From Brachynemurus nebulosus (Eukaryota > Arthropoda > Insecta > Neuroptera > Myrmeleontidae): a DNA stretch of 64,000 nucleotides. A program made the translations under genes and the position numbers. Below the pieces are notes generated by a model that was not told the origin of the DNA, searched no databases, and saw only the letters and a program-made list of their open reading frames with translations. The stretch is from the NCBI GenBank assembly GCA_035578155.1, contig JAPWDM010000004.1, forward strand, positions 41,349,551 through 41,413,550. The letters are read 5' to 3'. Below, piece by piece: positions 45,476-57,559 of the stretch (position 1 is its first letter; each line of letters opens with the position of its first letter).

Positions 45476-45818
45476 AAAATTTTTTTCCAGGTCACCAGGA
45501 AATATTAACAAAAACAGTAACTTACTGTTAGAAATGAAAGTCACATTATCTTTTTTGTAGGAAATATCCTAAACTGCAAATTTGATAATACATATTACTC
45601 CTGTATACGTGATCGTCAACAAGATGTTTAGGAAAAACCGTTTTTGGTGCCCTTGGACCTCGTGCAAAATTTCTAGCGGTAATCGGATCGACACGATCGG
45701 ATCGACATTCTTTTTAAAACTACAATACAGGGTGCGTAAGGTATTTGAGGACACACATATATGTGGTTGTAATTTCCGGAGATTAAGTATTTTTCTTCTT
45801 TTTCTTCTCAGTTCATCA

Positions 45819-46325
45819 ATGGAAGATTATAAAGTAACACAAGAAATAAAAAGACATGCTATTTTCGTCGCTATATGCGCGAAACACAACGATTTATAAA
45901 TCTCGAGATTTCTCAACTGCGCCCGATCATTCATATATAAGATCCGATGCGAATTGAAAGCATCAGATGGCGATGTTGGAAGTTTTGTAAAAGGTAGAGA
46001 TAGACCTTACATCTTTCAACAACGCTCTGCTCCAGGACATAAAACCATGACAACTGAAGACTGGGTGGGTGTCAATTTCCACGGCCATATCACACCAAAT
46101 TTATGGCCACCTAGTCTTCCGAACCTGAATCCCCTGGATTACTATGTATGGAACGTACTAGAGCGAGAGACCAATAAACATCCCCACAACACTATTTCAT
46201 TGTTGAAAGATGTCACATCGTCTACAATGATGAATATGAACAAACAGCACTTGATTCGGGCATGCAGTCGTTTCCGACACCGTATTGAGTTAGTTATTGC
46301 CGCTAATGGGGATTTTATTGAATAA
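45819..46325 (+). pseudogene. mariner-superfamily transposase, internally deleted
   Basis: The frame starts MEDYKVTQEIKRHAIF, a transposase N-terminal helix-turn-helix region, and continues through an in-frame stop at 45,897-45,899 to SRFLNCARSFIYKIRCELKA. It then jumps directly to the C-terminal catalytic part: YIFQQRSAPGHK (the catalytic Asp of QQDSAP replaced by Arg), ITPNLWPPSLPNLNPLDYYVW (only the final Asp kept) and ACSRFRHRIE. The first catalytic region is missing. The pattern matches a non-canonical DDxD mariner group rather than DD34D mariner. TIRs were not identified. It sits about 330 bp outside the palindrome. Confidence 0.8.
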
Positions 46326-46426
46326 TTGTACAATCATAGAGTCAGTTAACATTGTGTAAAAAATTTATATAAAAACACTTTATTTTGCAAAATACCACTT
46401 CTATTGAATATTAAAACTCTTATGAC

Positions 46427-46458
46427 ATGTTTCGGTCAATATGACCATTCTCAAACAT
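46427..46458 (-). ncRNA. hammerhead-like stem-loop at the end of a Penelope-like copy
   Basis: The minus strand reads CATGTTTGAGAATGG, a TCATATTGA loop region, then ACCGAAACATG. An outer stem ACATGTTT/AAACATGT encloses an inner GGTCA...TGACC hairpin followed by GAAA. Penelope-like elements are known to carry hammerhead motifs in their terminal repeats. Here the CUGAUGA box is degenerate (TTGAGAA), so activity is doubtful. Confidence 0.45.
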
Positions 46459-47036
46459 GTAAAGATTATATTCAGATACATGCCTATTTATTCTAAATCT
46501 TAACTTACAAATTGTAGCAATGGATGATGGGAAATTAGTGGGAATATAAGTAGTGGGCTGAGTCAAAAACAAGGAAAACAAGTTTAGGTGGGTTAGAGAC
46601 ATGTGACATATAAACGAATAAAGTAGGAGATACAGTCGTATACAAAAATTATAAAACAGAAAATAAATTGGAATTGTAAATATCGGTATCATCATTCAAA
46701 AGTAATTCAGAATTGTGTTTGTAAATTTCTATTGCTTCTAAAATATTTAGTCTGAGTCGTTTATTTGCTTCGTGTAAAACTGTAACGTTTCTCTCCGGTA
46801 TGTGTCCTGTGTCAACTAAATGTCTGGCAAAAGCGGAGTCCGATTTCTTGTTTCTGTAGCATCTGAAGTGTTCGGCTCTGCGGGTTTCAAAACTTCTGCC
46901 AGTTTGACCGATGTAAAATCTGTCACAATCCTGACAATTTAGTTTGTAGATGCCCGATTTTTTAAGTTTGTCTATTGAAATACGAAATTCGGGAAAACCT
47001 TGTTCTTCAAACATTCTTGAATAAACCAAATATTGT

Positions 47037-47190
47037 GGGAATATTGGCGAGATTTGGCATCTAACTTGAAGTATAATCTCAATAGTTCATGCTCGCTAGC
47101 ACTTTTTATAAATTTAATAGATTTGAGCAGCGAGGATGAGCTATTGAGATTATACTTCAAGTTACATGCCAAATCTCTCCAATATTCTCA
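47037..47190. repeat. inverted junction between two Penelope-like copies
   Basis: AATATTGGCGAGATTTGGCA, CTTGAAGTATAATCTCAATAG and TGCTCGCTAGCA on the left are mirrored by AGCAGCGAGGATGAGC, TATTGAGATTATACTTCAAG and TGCCAAATCTCTCCAATATT on the right. Homologous 5' sequence of the two copies is thus fused head to head. Confidence 0.75.
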
Positions 47191-48630
47191 GAATATTTGG
47201 CTTATTTAAGAAGAAGAAAGTTCTTCCAAATTTCGTAAGTCTAAAGACAAGGACTAAGAATCAAGCATCGAAAAAGGCAGTAGAAGCTGGATAGAAGACA
47301 TGGTTAAAAGAAGAAGAGCATAAGTGGTATAGCCTGCGGGACGTAATATACGTATATCTGAAGACTGTTCATACAGAGTTGTTATATAAACTCCACTACC
47401 AAGAATTCTGCCAGTTTGATGATCAAGTTCGCCAAAAAGTAAGTGAAAATATACATAAAAAATATTTAACACAACTACGTAAACTTAATAACATAACAAA
47501 ACAAACTAAACCAAAAAGTCCGCCAAAAATTAAAAACATAGAGATAAATTCAGCTAACTTTAATCAGCGCGTAATAAATCTATCCAATATAGAACTCAGT
47601 AAAACCGAAAATAAATCTATTAAATAAAGGAACTAAATATGTACCTAACCTCAACCACAAAAACTTAAAAGAAACCTTAATAGTAGATACTGAACTCGCG
47701 TTTTTCGACAGACAAGTGGTCTTGCTATGGGGTCACCACTAAGCCCTCTGTTAGCAGAGATTTATATGTCGAATTTGGAGGAAATAGTAATGAACAACAC
47801 GTTAACAAAACAAGATGTAAAATTTTGGTAAAGATACGTGGATGATATAATTATAGGTTTCGATGGATTAGTTCGCCAATTAGAAAAATTCATAGATGCA
47901 CTAAATTTAATAGATCCAAAAATACAATTTGATTTAGAATTAGAAAAAGATAATAGAATCAATTTTCTGGAATTAACCATAACGAAAATTAACAATAACC
48001 TTGATTTCAATATTTATAGAAAACCGTCATATTCCGGAATTACAATACCTAAAGATTCAATAAGTCCATTTCAACATAAAGTCGCAGCCTATAATTCGAT
48101 GATCTATCGAGCCTTTAATTTTCCATTATCAAAAGAAAATTATGGAAAGCTCCAACACGAACTTACAGGTAGCTTATACGGCCAATTATAAATTAAGTTC
48201 ATTGCTGGGTAATACCAAGGACCGAATTCCGGATCTTCAAAAGTCTAAAATATATAAAATTAACTGTCAGAATTGTGATAAACATTACGTTGGACAAACG
48301 TGGCGCCCTCTAAATGTGCGATACAAAGAACATATTGCACATATCAGATATGGTCGTAGTGAAAAGTCAGCAGTGGCTTCTCATGTACACGAAACGGGTC
48401 CTCAGATTGGTGAGATTAAGTTGTTGAAATTAGTATCCAATCGACTTAAACTGGATGCCGACGAAAGTGTGTATATCAGCAGGATGGGAAAGAACATTTT
48501 AAATAATGACAGTGGTTCTGTCCCATTCTCTGATCTATACAGTCTGTGTGCCGGGAAGGTTCACTCAATGGAACCCACACATCCAGTGACTGGTCCAAAT
48601 ACCAGAACCATCAGAACAGGAGAATTTTGA
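47130..48630 (+). pseudogene. Penelope-like element: RT fragment plus GIY-YIG
   Basis: An N-terminal piece is readable from about 47,190 to 47,627 (KEEEHKWYSLRDVIYVYLKT, then a Lys/Asn-rich region). A deletion removes the first half of the reverse transcriptase. Motifs reappear with SGLAMGSPLSPLLAEIYM near 47,720, then a stop at about 47,829, RYVDDIIIGF (catalytic YVDD) near 47,834 and INFLELTITK. The GIY-YIG domain follows in another frame: SKIYKINCQNCDKHYVGQTW, RYKEHIAHIRYGRSEKSAVA and SHVHETG. Stops, a deletion and a frameshift make it inactive. Confidence 0.85.
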
Positions 48631-48803
48631 CGAGAAATCGTATAAAGCAGGCCTCCATTTCACAATATCTGACATTTGTTTAAAACTCACTGCTATAATC
48701 CAAGTGACGTTTATGCAAATATTGTGTTTTTATTTTTATTTTTATTGTTGTTTTTATTTTTACATTTACATATTTTTACTATTATATTTATTTATTATAT
48801 TTA

Positions 48804-48809
<6 letters not shown>

Positions 48810-48876
<67 letters not shown>
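48810..48876. repeat. (AT)n microsatellite, 67 bp
   Basis: An alternating tract after T-rich sequence, about 180 bp beyond the Penelope-like coding end. Confidence 0.95.
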
Positions 48877-48880
<4 letters not shown>

Positions 48881-48899
48881 TGGACCCTTAAGGGGAAAA

Positions 48900-51306
<2,407 letters not shown>

Positions 51307-51387
<81 letters not shown>

Positions 51388-51413
51388 CACATATATATAT
51401 ATATATATATATA
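51307..51413. repeat. (AT)n microsatellite, right of Tc1-like insertion
   Basis: Continuation of the tract interrupted by the Tc1-like element, with a few AC interruptions. Confidence 0.95.
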
Positions 51414-51487
51414 TGCTGCTGTAATAGCTGAATTTCCAGAAAGGAAATTCGGTAAACCGAAACCAAATTTCAAAATTCGCATTCCAC

Positions 51488-51629
<142 letters not shown>

Positions 51630-51631
51630 CT

Positions 51632-51793
51632 TTCGAACTTGGCTAAGTTCATTAGCCAGACATGTCGGATGCCCAGAAGTAGGTTTTTTTGGCCATTTTT
51701 TATCATTCAATCTTATTATTTAGACAGTTCGGTTTTTACATCGTTGAAAGAAAAAAAAATATGAAGAAAATATATAAAATATATACATAAAAA

Positions 51794-51841
<48 letters not shown>

Positions 51842-52048
51842 ATAAAATAAAAAATTAAAATTTTCTCGAGAACTACTTAACATAGAGAGAAAATTATAAG
51901 AATATTTTCTTCATAATTTTTTTCTCTTTCAACGATGTAAAAACCGAGCTGTCTAAATAACAAGATTTAATGATAAAAAATGGCCAAAAGAACCTACTTC
52001 TGGGCATCCAACGTGTCTGGCTAACGAACTTAGCCAAGTTCAGTAGTT
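51632..52048. mobile_element. foldback MITE with (AT)n core
   Basis: The left arm (51,632-51,790) contains GAACTTGGCTAAGTTCATTA, GATGCCCAGAAGTAGGTT, GGCCATTTTTTATCATT and TTTTTACATCGTTGAAAG. The right arm (51,890-52,048) mirrors these in order. Between them lies (AT)n at 51,797-51,837. A diverged half-copy occurs at 32,400-32,505. It is inserted beside, or into, a Penelope-like fragment. No coding sequence. Confidence 0.75.
51797..51837. repeat. (AT)n microsatellite inside foldback MITE
   Basis: A 41-bp alternating tract between the two arms. Confidence 0.95.
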
Positions 52049-52066
52049 ATCCTCCTTCACTTTTGT

Positions 52067-52195
52067 AAAAAAGAACAAAAATTAACCATATTAGAAGCAT
52101 TAGAAATAAACAAATTAAATAATGATCCAAACGTAACAGTTTTGAATGACCAAATTGACCTAAATAAATCTCTCCTTCTTAATATATTTAATTAA
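52067..52195 (+). pseudogene. Penelope-like element, extreme C-terminus of GIY-YIG protein
   Basis: A 43-codon frame reads KKEQKLTILEALEINKLNND, then PNVTVLNDQIDLNKS, LLLNIFN and a TAA at 52,193. The LTILEALEI...NDQ...LNI pattern matches the last segment of Penelope-type GIY-YIG domains, as at 46,700 on the other strand (LNILEAIEIYKH). The 5' remainder is absent, cut by the neighbouring foldback MITE or by 5' truncation. Confidence 0.7.
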
Positions 52196-52558
52196 TTCTA
52201 TTCCAGTATCTATTTTCAATATCCTCCGGTTAAGATATTTATTAATAAAACATTCCAAAAATAAAATTTTGGTCTTTATATTCCCTTCAATTTCTACAGT
52301 GATGTATATTATTCAGCATTACATTTATAATTATTCAAATTAAATTTAAAAAGCTTCCGTAATATTCATTATTTAGTCTCCCCGCCCACTATTTGCTATC
52401 TACCTAGAACTTGTTTAACATCAAATTTGCAATTTGCCACTTGTTTCCGGTACACGTGTATTTGTTTACCTGGTTTTTCCCATTTCTTGACCAGTCCATT
52501 TATTGTCTTTATTTATATTCTTTTATCCAAACTGAATTCCCTTTAGTTCAGATTTCAC

Positions 52559-52592
52559 CTGATGATGGTTTAATCAACCGAAAACTGGTAAA
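52559..52592 (+). ncRNA. hammerhead-type motif in Penelope 3' region
   Basis: CTGATGA (52,559-52,565) is followed by a GGTT-TAATC-AACC hairpin (stem II, 52,567-52,579) and GAAA (52,580-52,583), the two conserved boxes of a hammerhead ribozyme in correct order. It lies about 365 bp downstream of the Penelope coding end, where such motifs are known. Stems I and III are short here, so activity is uncertain. Confidence 0.5.
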
Positions 52593-52619
52593 TGGTAAAA
52601 AATATCTCTATATTTAAGT

Positions 52620-53784
52620 GAAAATTTGACAAAATTAAAGAAATTTGTTTCACCATAACCCAGATAATAAGTTATCATCACACCAAAGCGTATAGCCGAA
52701 TAAGTATAGGTGAATCGGCCCCAGAAGCGAATTATCTTAATAACTATATTAGCGGTATTGTAAGGCTGTAAGTAATTGATATCTACAATTTTGGCGGCCA
52801 AAACTGAGTAGCTATGAAGATAACTAAAAAAATTTAAAAAATTAAAAAAATTGTTTTCTTGGTAACTACTCAACTTAGAAAAATAATTCCAAATCCACAT
52901 GAAGGCAAACACTCTCAAGAAGATTAGACAGATTTATTATCGTATCAGTCCTCGTTATTAAGGATAATAACAACGATAATATCCGATCCACTGTTATTTT
53001 TAAAGGGTTCCAATTGAGCGACCACTTCAAAAAAAATTTCAGTAACTGTGACGTAATGCACTTAATTACTACACCAAGTCTCACCAAAATTCAAGGGGTA
53101 CAACATGATAAAAAAATATTTTTTATTTCTAATCTGCTGAACCGCCTCTCCAGTGAGTCCGCCTGGAATTATATACATCAGTCGAAAGTACTTTCGGGGT
53201 ATATGGATGAAAATTGGAGGGAATGTTCTTAGGGTCACTAAAAACAATTCTCCCTATGAAAAAACATGCTCTGATCCCGGACAAGGGTAGAAACAACCCC
53301 TAAAAAGTTTATTTCCAATTATCTCGCGAAGTGTGCGAGATATGGAAAATTTTTTTTAAATAAAAATTGTAGATCTTTCGATTCTACAAAAAAAAGTATA
53401 CCACCGTCTTATCCCTATCTCTAATAGTTTGCGGAGAAATTGTCCCCGAAAAAAAAGAAAGACTAATTCCAATATTTTCAAACATTTACAGAAAAAAGTA
53501 TTCTTGGCATTTTTCTCTAAAATTGAAAATAGAGAAATTAAGAAAAAAAGGCCCTGATGGCACTGGAAAATATGAAACTGGAGTCCGTTTTCATTTGAAT
53601 CGGTGGCGGCTTTTATGTGTAGATGCTGCTTGCTCAGCAGTTTGACTGTGTGACGTCAGTGATCATACGATTATTGAGTTTCGACACCCCATCGCCCTTA
53701 TTGAAAATCTTTTCGGATAGATATTTGATGGGCCAAAAACTTTGTTCCATGTATTGACCTGCGGCTATGTTGGCTTTGTGTTTT
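52620..53784. other. intergenic, no gene recognised
   Basis: Anonymous repeat-like sequence. An uncharacterised 72-codon frame at 53,014-53,232 has no domain signature. The segment 53,250-53,560 resembles old dispersed repeats (alternating A-rich and CCCC words). If the errantivirus-like element below had a 3' LTR it should lie here, but I cannot find a matching pair. Confidence 0.4.
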
Positions 53785-54358
53785 CCTCGCAGTAACCTTG
53801 TACGCAGCTGATTGTTCAGGTGTGGATTGGGTCATTGGATTAAATATTACTATTTGACCAGAATTTTCATCTGATGATACTTCGGGTTGACAAATGGCAG
53901 TCTCGTTGTATGGAGCTGATGGTTGAAATTGATTCCTAGGATTGTTCCTGTTTCCAAAACAACAGTTAATGAATGTTGTTCCTCCTTGATTCCCTCTTCT
54001 TGGATTGACGATACATTTGATTTCATTCCATAGTAATTGTATGATTTTAAAACGGTAAATACCATAAAGGACCTCGCAGTAACCTTGTACGCAGCTGATT
54101 GTTCAGGTGTGGATTGGGTCATTGGATTAAATATTACTATTTGACCAGAATCTTCATCTGATGATACTTCGGGTTGACAAATGGCAGTCTCGTTGTATGG
54201 AGCTGATGGTTGAAATTGATTCCTAGGATTGTTCCTGTTTCCAAAACAACAGTTAATGAATGTTGTTCCTCCTTGATTCCCTCTTCTTGGATTGACGATA
54301 CATTTGATTCCATTCCATAGTAATTGTATGATTTTAAAACGGTAAATACCATAAAGGA
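53785..54358 (-). repeat. 287-bp tandem duplication of the env tail
   Basis: CCTCGCAGTAACCTTGTACG begins at 53,785 and again at 54,072. The two copies (53,785-54,071 and 54,072-54,358) are nearly identical, differing at a handful of bases (for example ATTTTC/ATCTTC). As 287 is not a multiple of three, the downstream copy is read out of frame. Confidence 0.9.
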
Positions 54359-55850
54359 CTGATAATACGCTGATGGTTAAAAGGATACCTTTTGTGTATT
54401 GAAGGATGGTTGATTTGTATTGGATGAAAAAGGGTTTATTTAATTCTTGCTGAAGTTGTTCGTCGAATTGATTTAATCGATGTTGGACGTATTTAAGTTC
54501 ATTAAGATCCATGTGGGACAATTTGATAGGATTTAATTTAAGGTTGGTAAGGACTATTTGGTTGATTTTCGTTTTGATACAGCAGTCGTCTTCTTCAGTA
54601 TAGATGTTTGGGATGTAATAATGAAATGAAATGTTCGATAGAAGCGTTTGTGTTTCCAATATGATTGTGCCCGTGTAGGCATCGCATTCTTCGTCGAGTT
54701 GAAGGATACCTACACCATTTAGGGATGTTATGGAATTTTCTTTGTTTTTACATAACACGGTGCAACGTACATCGTGAGAAGTGACGAATAGCCATCGATT
54801 ATTGTTGATTTTCTGCCAAATTTCGGTCGTGGCGTATATTGTTTGGACATTAAAATTTTTTTAGATACTTTTGGTTGTAACTTCATATAGGGCTATTTCA
54901 CAGTTGTCCTTGATTTGTTGGTAGGATATCGGAATCTTTGTGCATACATATTCGTTTGGTTTATATTCTTTACAGCTGTCCATTATTTTTAGTAGAGCAT
55001 ATCGGGATCGACTTCTAGATATTATTAGGAAGTCATAATTTGGTTTAATGAAGGATAATATTTCTGAATTCGTTTTACTGGGAACTGGTAAGGAATAAAG
55101 TTTAAAAATGTTATAAGTATCAATTGTAGTAATAGGAATTTTGATAATTATAACCAGTTCAATTGCTGTTAACATAGCCTTTAGTGTAATTATTTTATAT
55201 GATTCTAAATTTTGCCAAGTTGGTTCTAATCGTAATTAAAATTTTATTGAGTTTTGTAAATTTGTTAATAATGTTTGGGGTGGAAGGATTTGATAATCAG
55301 TTGTGCCTTGCTAAAGATAATGAATTAGAATATCTATTTAATTCTTTTTGAATTACATCATTAATTTGTTTAATTAATAATAAATGATTTAACACTGAAA
55401 TTTGTAATCTATTAGCATTTAATACTTTAGAAGAATCTGCCATGAAAGTGTTACGAATCCTTATGTTAAAGTTTAATTGTTCCTCTACTTCATTTAAATT
55501 TGTAATAGTTTGATTCATATGTTTAATCGTGTCAGTGATTACTCTAATTTTCGATTGCATTAACACGTATGTTTGCTTTAACACGGTCATTTATTAAATC
55601 AGTGATAGAACTTTTATAAAATTTAGCATCTTCAGCATCCGGAATAGCAAATGACCAATTTATTGGATAGCTGACTGCGACAAGTAATCCACGTTTTTGT
55701 TTTTTATATGAATATGAATGCTGATTTTCAATGTTATTGTATTGCATTTTTAAATCTACGATTTGTTGATGAATTAGCGAAAGAGTAAGCTCACATGATG
55801 TAACATCTGTCGCGTTTATCAAATTACAATATGTTTGTGATTCTGCACAA
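53850..55850 (-). pseudogene. envelope gene of errantivirus type, frameshifted
   Basis: The ectodomain begins near 55,850 with Cys-containing sequence. A basic proteolytic site KKQKR followed by hydrophobic GLLVAVSYPINW, the expected fusion-peptide position, is at about 55,670-55,720. Further pieces lie at 55,297-55,590 (heptad-like helix), 54,861-55,175 and 53,850-54,758. The last contains a membrane segment (GILLTISVLSVLYGIYRF) near 54,330-54,390 and a cytoplasmic tail with PSAPYNE. At least three frame changes and stops separate the pieces, and the tail is duplicated. In the family this protein mediates membrane fusion; this copy cannot encode it intact. Confidence 0.7.
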
Positions 55851-55982
55851 CTGCGTTATACAATGTTTAACATGTAATTAATATTACTAAGATTATAAAA
55901 ATGAATTAAATTTATATTTTGATTTGAAAATTTTGCTTTCCTTAGCATTTTTGTCGTAATATTTTTTATTTTCTTCTTTGGA

Positions 55983-56765
55983 TTAATTAATATTTTGTTT
56001 TGCTGTTTGTCTAATTATTTTGACTTTTTCAATAATATCTTGGGTTAGATTTTGATAAGTGAATAACTGCTTTGATTGTGAGGAATTTTTGTGAGGAATT
56101 TTTGGTTCTCTACCAAATACTAAAGTATAAGGTCTTTCTTTCGTGGACCTGTTTTCGTGTGTACTATAACTGTGGCAACCTAAATGTACGAATGCATCCC
56201 AATTAACGGGGTTATTATCTACATAAGATTTAATGTATGTTTTGATACTAGCATGTGATCGCTCCAAACTACCGTTACTTTGAGGGTGATAAGATGAGGT
56301 AACTTTATGTTCGATTTGAAGGATTTTATTAATTTCTTTGAATAATTTACTTAAGAAATTGTACTCCCTGTCAGTTAATATGGTGTTAGGGAAACCGAAG
56401 ATAGAGCAATATTTTAGCATGTGAATAGCACATGTTGCAGCGCTAATTTCAATTATTGGGTAAGCCTGAACGAATCGCGCCAGCTCATCCTGAATTGTAA
56501 TTATGTAGCGATTATTATTAGCTGTTAATGGGTAGGGCCCCATAATGTCCATTGCGACAGCATCACCAAAATCGTTAGCAGTATTAGTGATGACCATTGG
56601 GCTTTTATTATGATCGCGTTTTGTTCGTTGGCAAGTTTGGCAAACTTTGACATTTTTTTCTATGCCCTGCTTCATTCCTTCCCAGAAATACTTTCGTTTG
56701 ATTTCTTGGAAAATTTTATTTGCACCGAGGTGACCTGACAGAACATCGTCGTGATATTCCTTTAA
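55983..56765 (-). pseudogene. gypsy-type integrase
   Basis: An N-terminal zinc-binding region is readable from about 56,765: YHDDVLSGHLGANKIF supplies the two His, and VCQTCQRTK the two Cys. The catalytic core follows within 56,675-55,983: DIMGPYPLTANN (Asp), ILTDREYNF (Asp) and YHPQSNGSLERSH (Glu). All three DDE residues are kept. The core ends with NWDAFVHLGCHSYSTHENRS and FGREPKIPHK. One frame change lies near 56,680. The enzyme would join element DNA to the host genome. The gene order (pol upstream, env 130 bp downstream) matches errantiviruses. Confidence 0.8.
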
Positions 56766-57559
56766 TATTATTTTCTTTGTTCTTTATTTGGATGAATTAA
56801 ATCACCGGTTATTAAATTAATATTTATATTATCTGTATTTAAATATTGTAGCATTGATTCAAATGTGTTTTATTTTATTACATTGCTGTGGTATGTTTAT
56901 AATATTAATTTCCTTTTCTTGAATTAAGTATATTAAGTAATAAGTTAAATAATGATTTAAAAAGATTATCATATGATATTTCATCGCGTACTTTTTCTTT
57001 TATAAACATTAGTGATGAAGTATTTAATTTAGCTATTTCGCTAATTTTATTAGTTTTTATCTTTGGTAAATCGCAATGTGTATTAATGTAAAATGAGTAT
57101 TGTAGCGAGTTACGATTTTAATGTAGGCCATGCCTAATTTTTGAAACTATGTACTTTTTGGCTTTTGTTAAAAAAAAACAGTCAAGATATATTTTTGTAA
57201 TAAGACGCACGCATAAAATTTTAATATATTTTTGTAATTGAAAATAATATGTTAAATATAATCAATTTGTGCTAATCATTGTCTTTTTCATTGCATAAAT
57301 AAAAAAATAAATAAATAATTTAGTAGTGAATTAAATATTTTTGTTGAAAAAGGGAAAAATTAATAATCTTTAAAACTGAAATATCACATCACTACAGTAT
57401 TCATTATTTAAGGATAGGTCAATGGAATAATGGATTATTAATGTTTTAAATTCTTCAAACGGCTTGTTTACTTTGTTAAACTGAACCGTCTCTAGATTTT
57501 GCTGGTGAAGTTGTTTAAAATTTTCAAAAGATATTTTTTTTGATGTTTAGCACTGGACG
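56766..57559. other. decayed linker of the gypsy-type element
   Basis: This should be the pol stretch between RNase H and the integrase. It is AT-rich and stop-riddled, with no readable motif. It may also contain inserted DNA. Confidence 0.4.

Larger units (their letters stand above)
33033..45489. repeat. 12.46-kb giant palindrome with genes in both arms
   Basis: The left arm (33,033 to about 39,115) is mirrored by the right arm (about 39,115 to 45,489) with very few substitutions. Homology stops at GGGAAAAAATTTTCATATAT on the left and its mirror on the right. Outside that the flanks differ. In order from the outside, each arm has CATATATG-rich DNA, a 37-50 bp minisatellite, a CRE-rich promoter, gene A pointing inward and a 2.3-2.6 kb non-coding tract. 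Then come genes C and B pointing outward, their promoter, and a G/T minisatellite at the centre. Arm differences are the left-only MITE (36,209-36,459), the right-only hairpin (45,148-45,332), the right-only promoter/minisatellite duplication (39,756-40,254), A-run length and scattered single bases. The arms may be terminal repeats of a mobile element, an integrated ambisense viral dimer, or an inverted duplication. Confidence 0.9.
46420..47190 (-). pseudogene. Penelope-like element, 3' part with GIY-YIG domain
   Basis: The minus-strand frame at 46,649-47,029 holds a GIY-YIG endonuclease domain: SGIYKLNCQDCDRFYIGQTG, then RAEHFRCYRNKKSDSAFARH, LVDTGH and LNILEAIEIYKH. Penelope-type retroelements fuse this domain C-terminally to their reverse transcriptase. 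The upstream RT is missing: the frame before 47,029 breaks up within an inverted repeat shared with the neighbouring plus-strand copy. A 3' untranslated tail of about 230 bp includes the hammerhead-like stem-loop. Confidence 0.8.

Noticed and set aside
33033..45489. Palindrome as an assembly or library artefact
   Set aside because: The arms differ by a clean MITE insertion with target duplication, a hairpin, a 500-bp duplication and coding substitutions. Artefactual palindromes would be identical apart from read errors. Long-read confirmation is still desirable.
33033..45489. Firm call of an endogenous densovirus or bidnavirus
   Set aside because: Ambisense layout and arm length are suggestive, but no SF3 helicase, replication initiator, polymerase or capsid frame exists in any frame of the arms.
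53014..53232. 72-codon plus-strand frame before env
   Set aside because: Overlaps comparable open frames on the other strand, no recognisable motif, and surrounded by anonymous repeat sequence.
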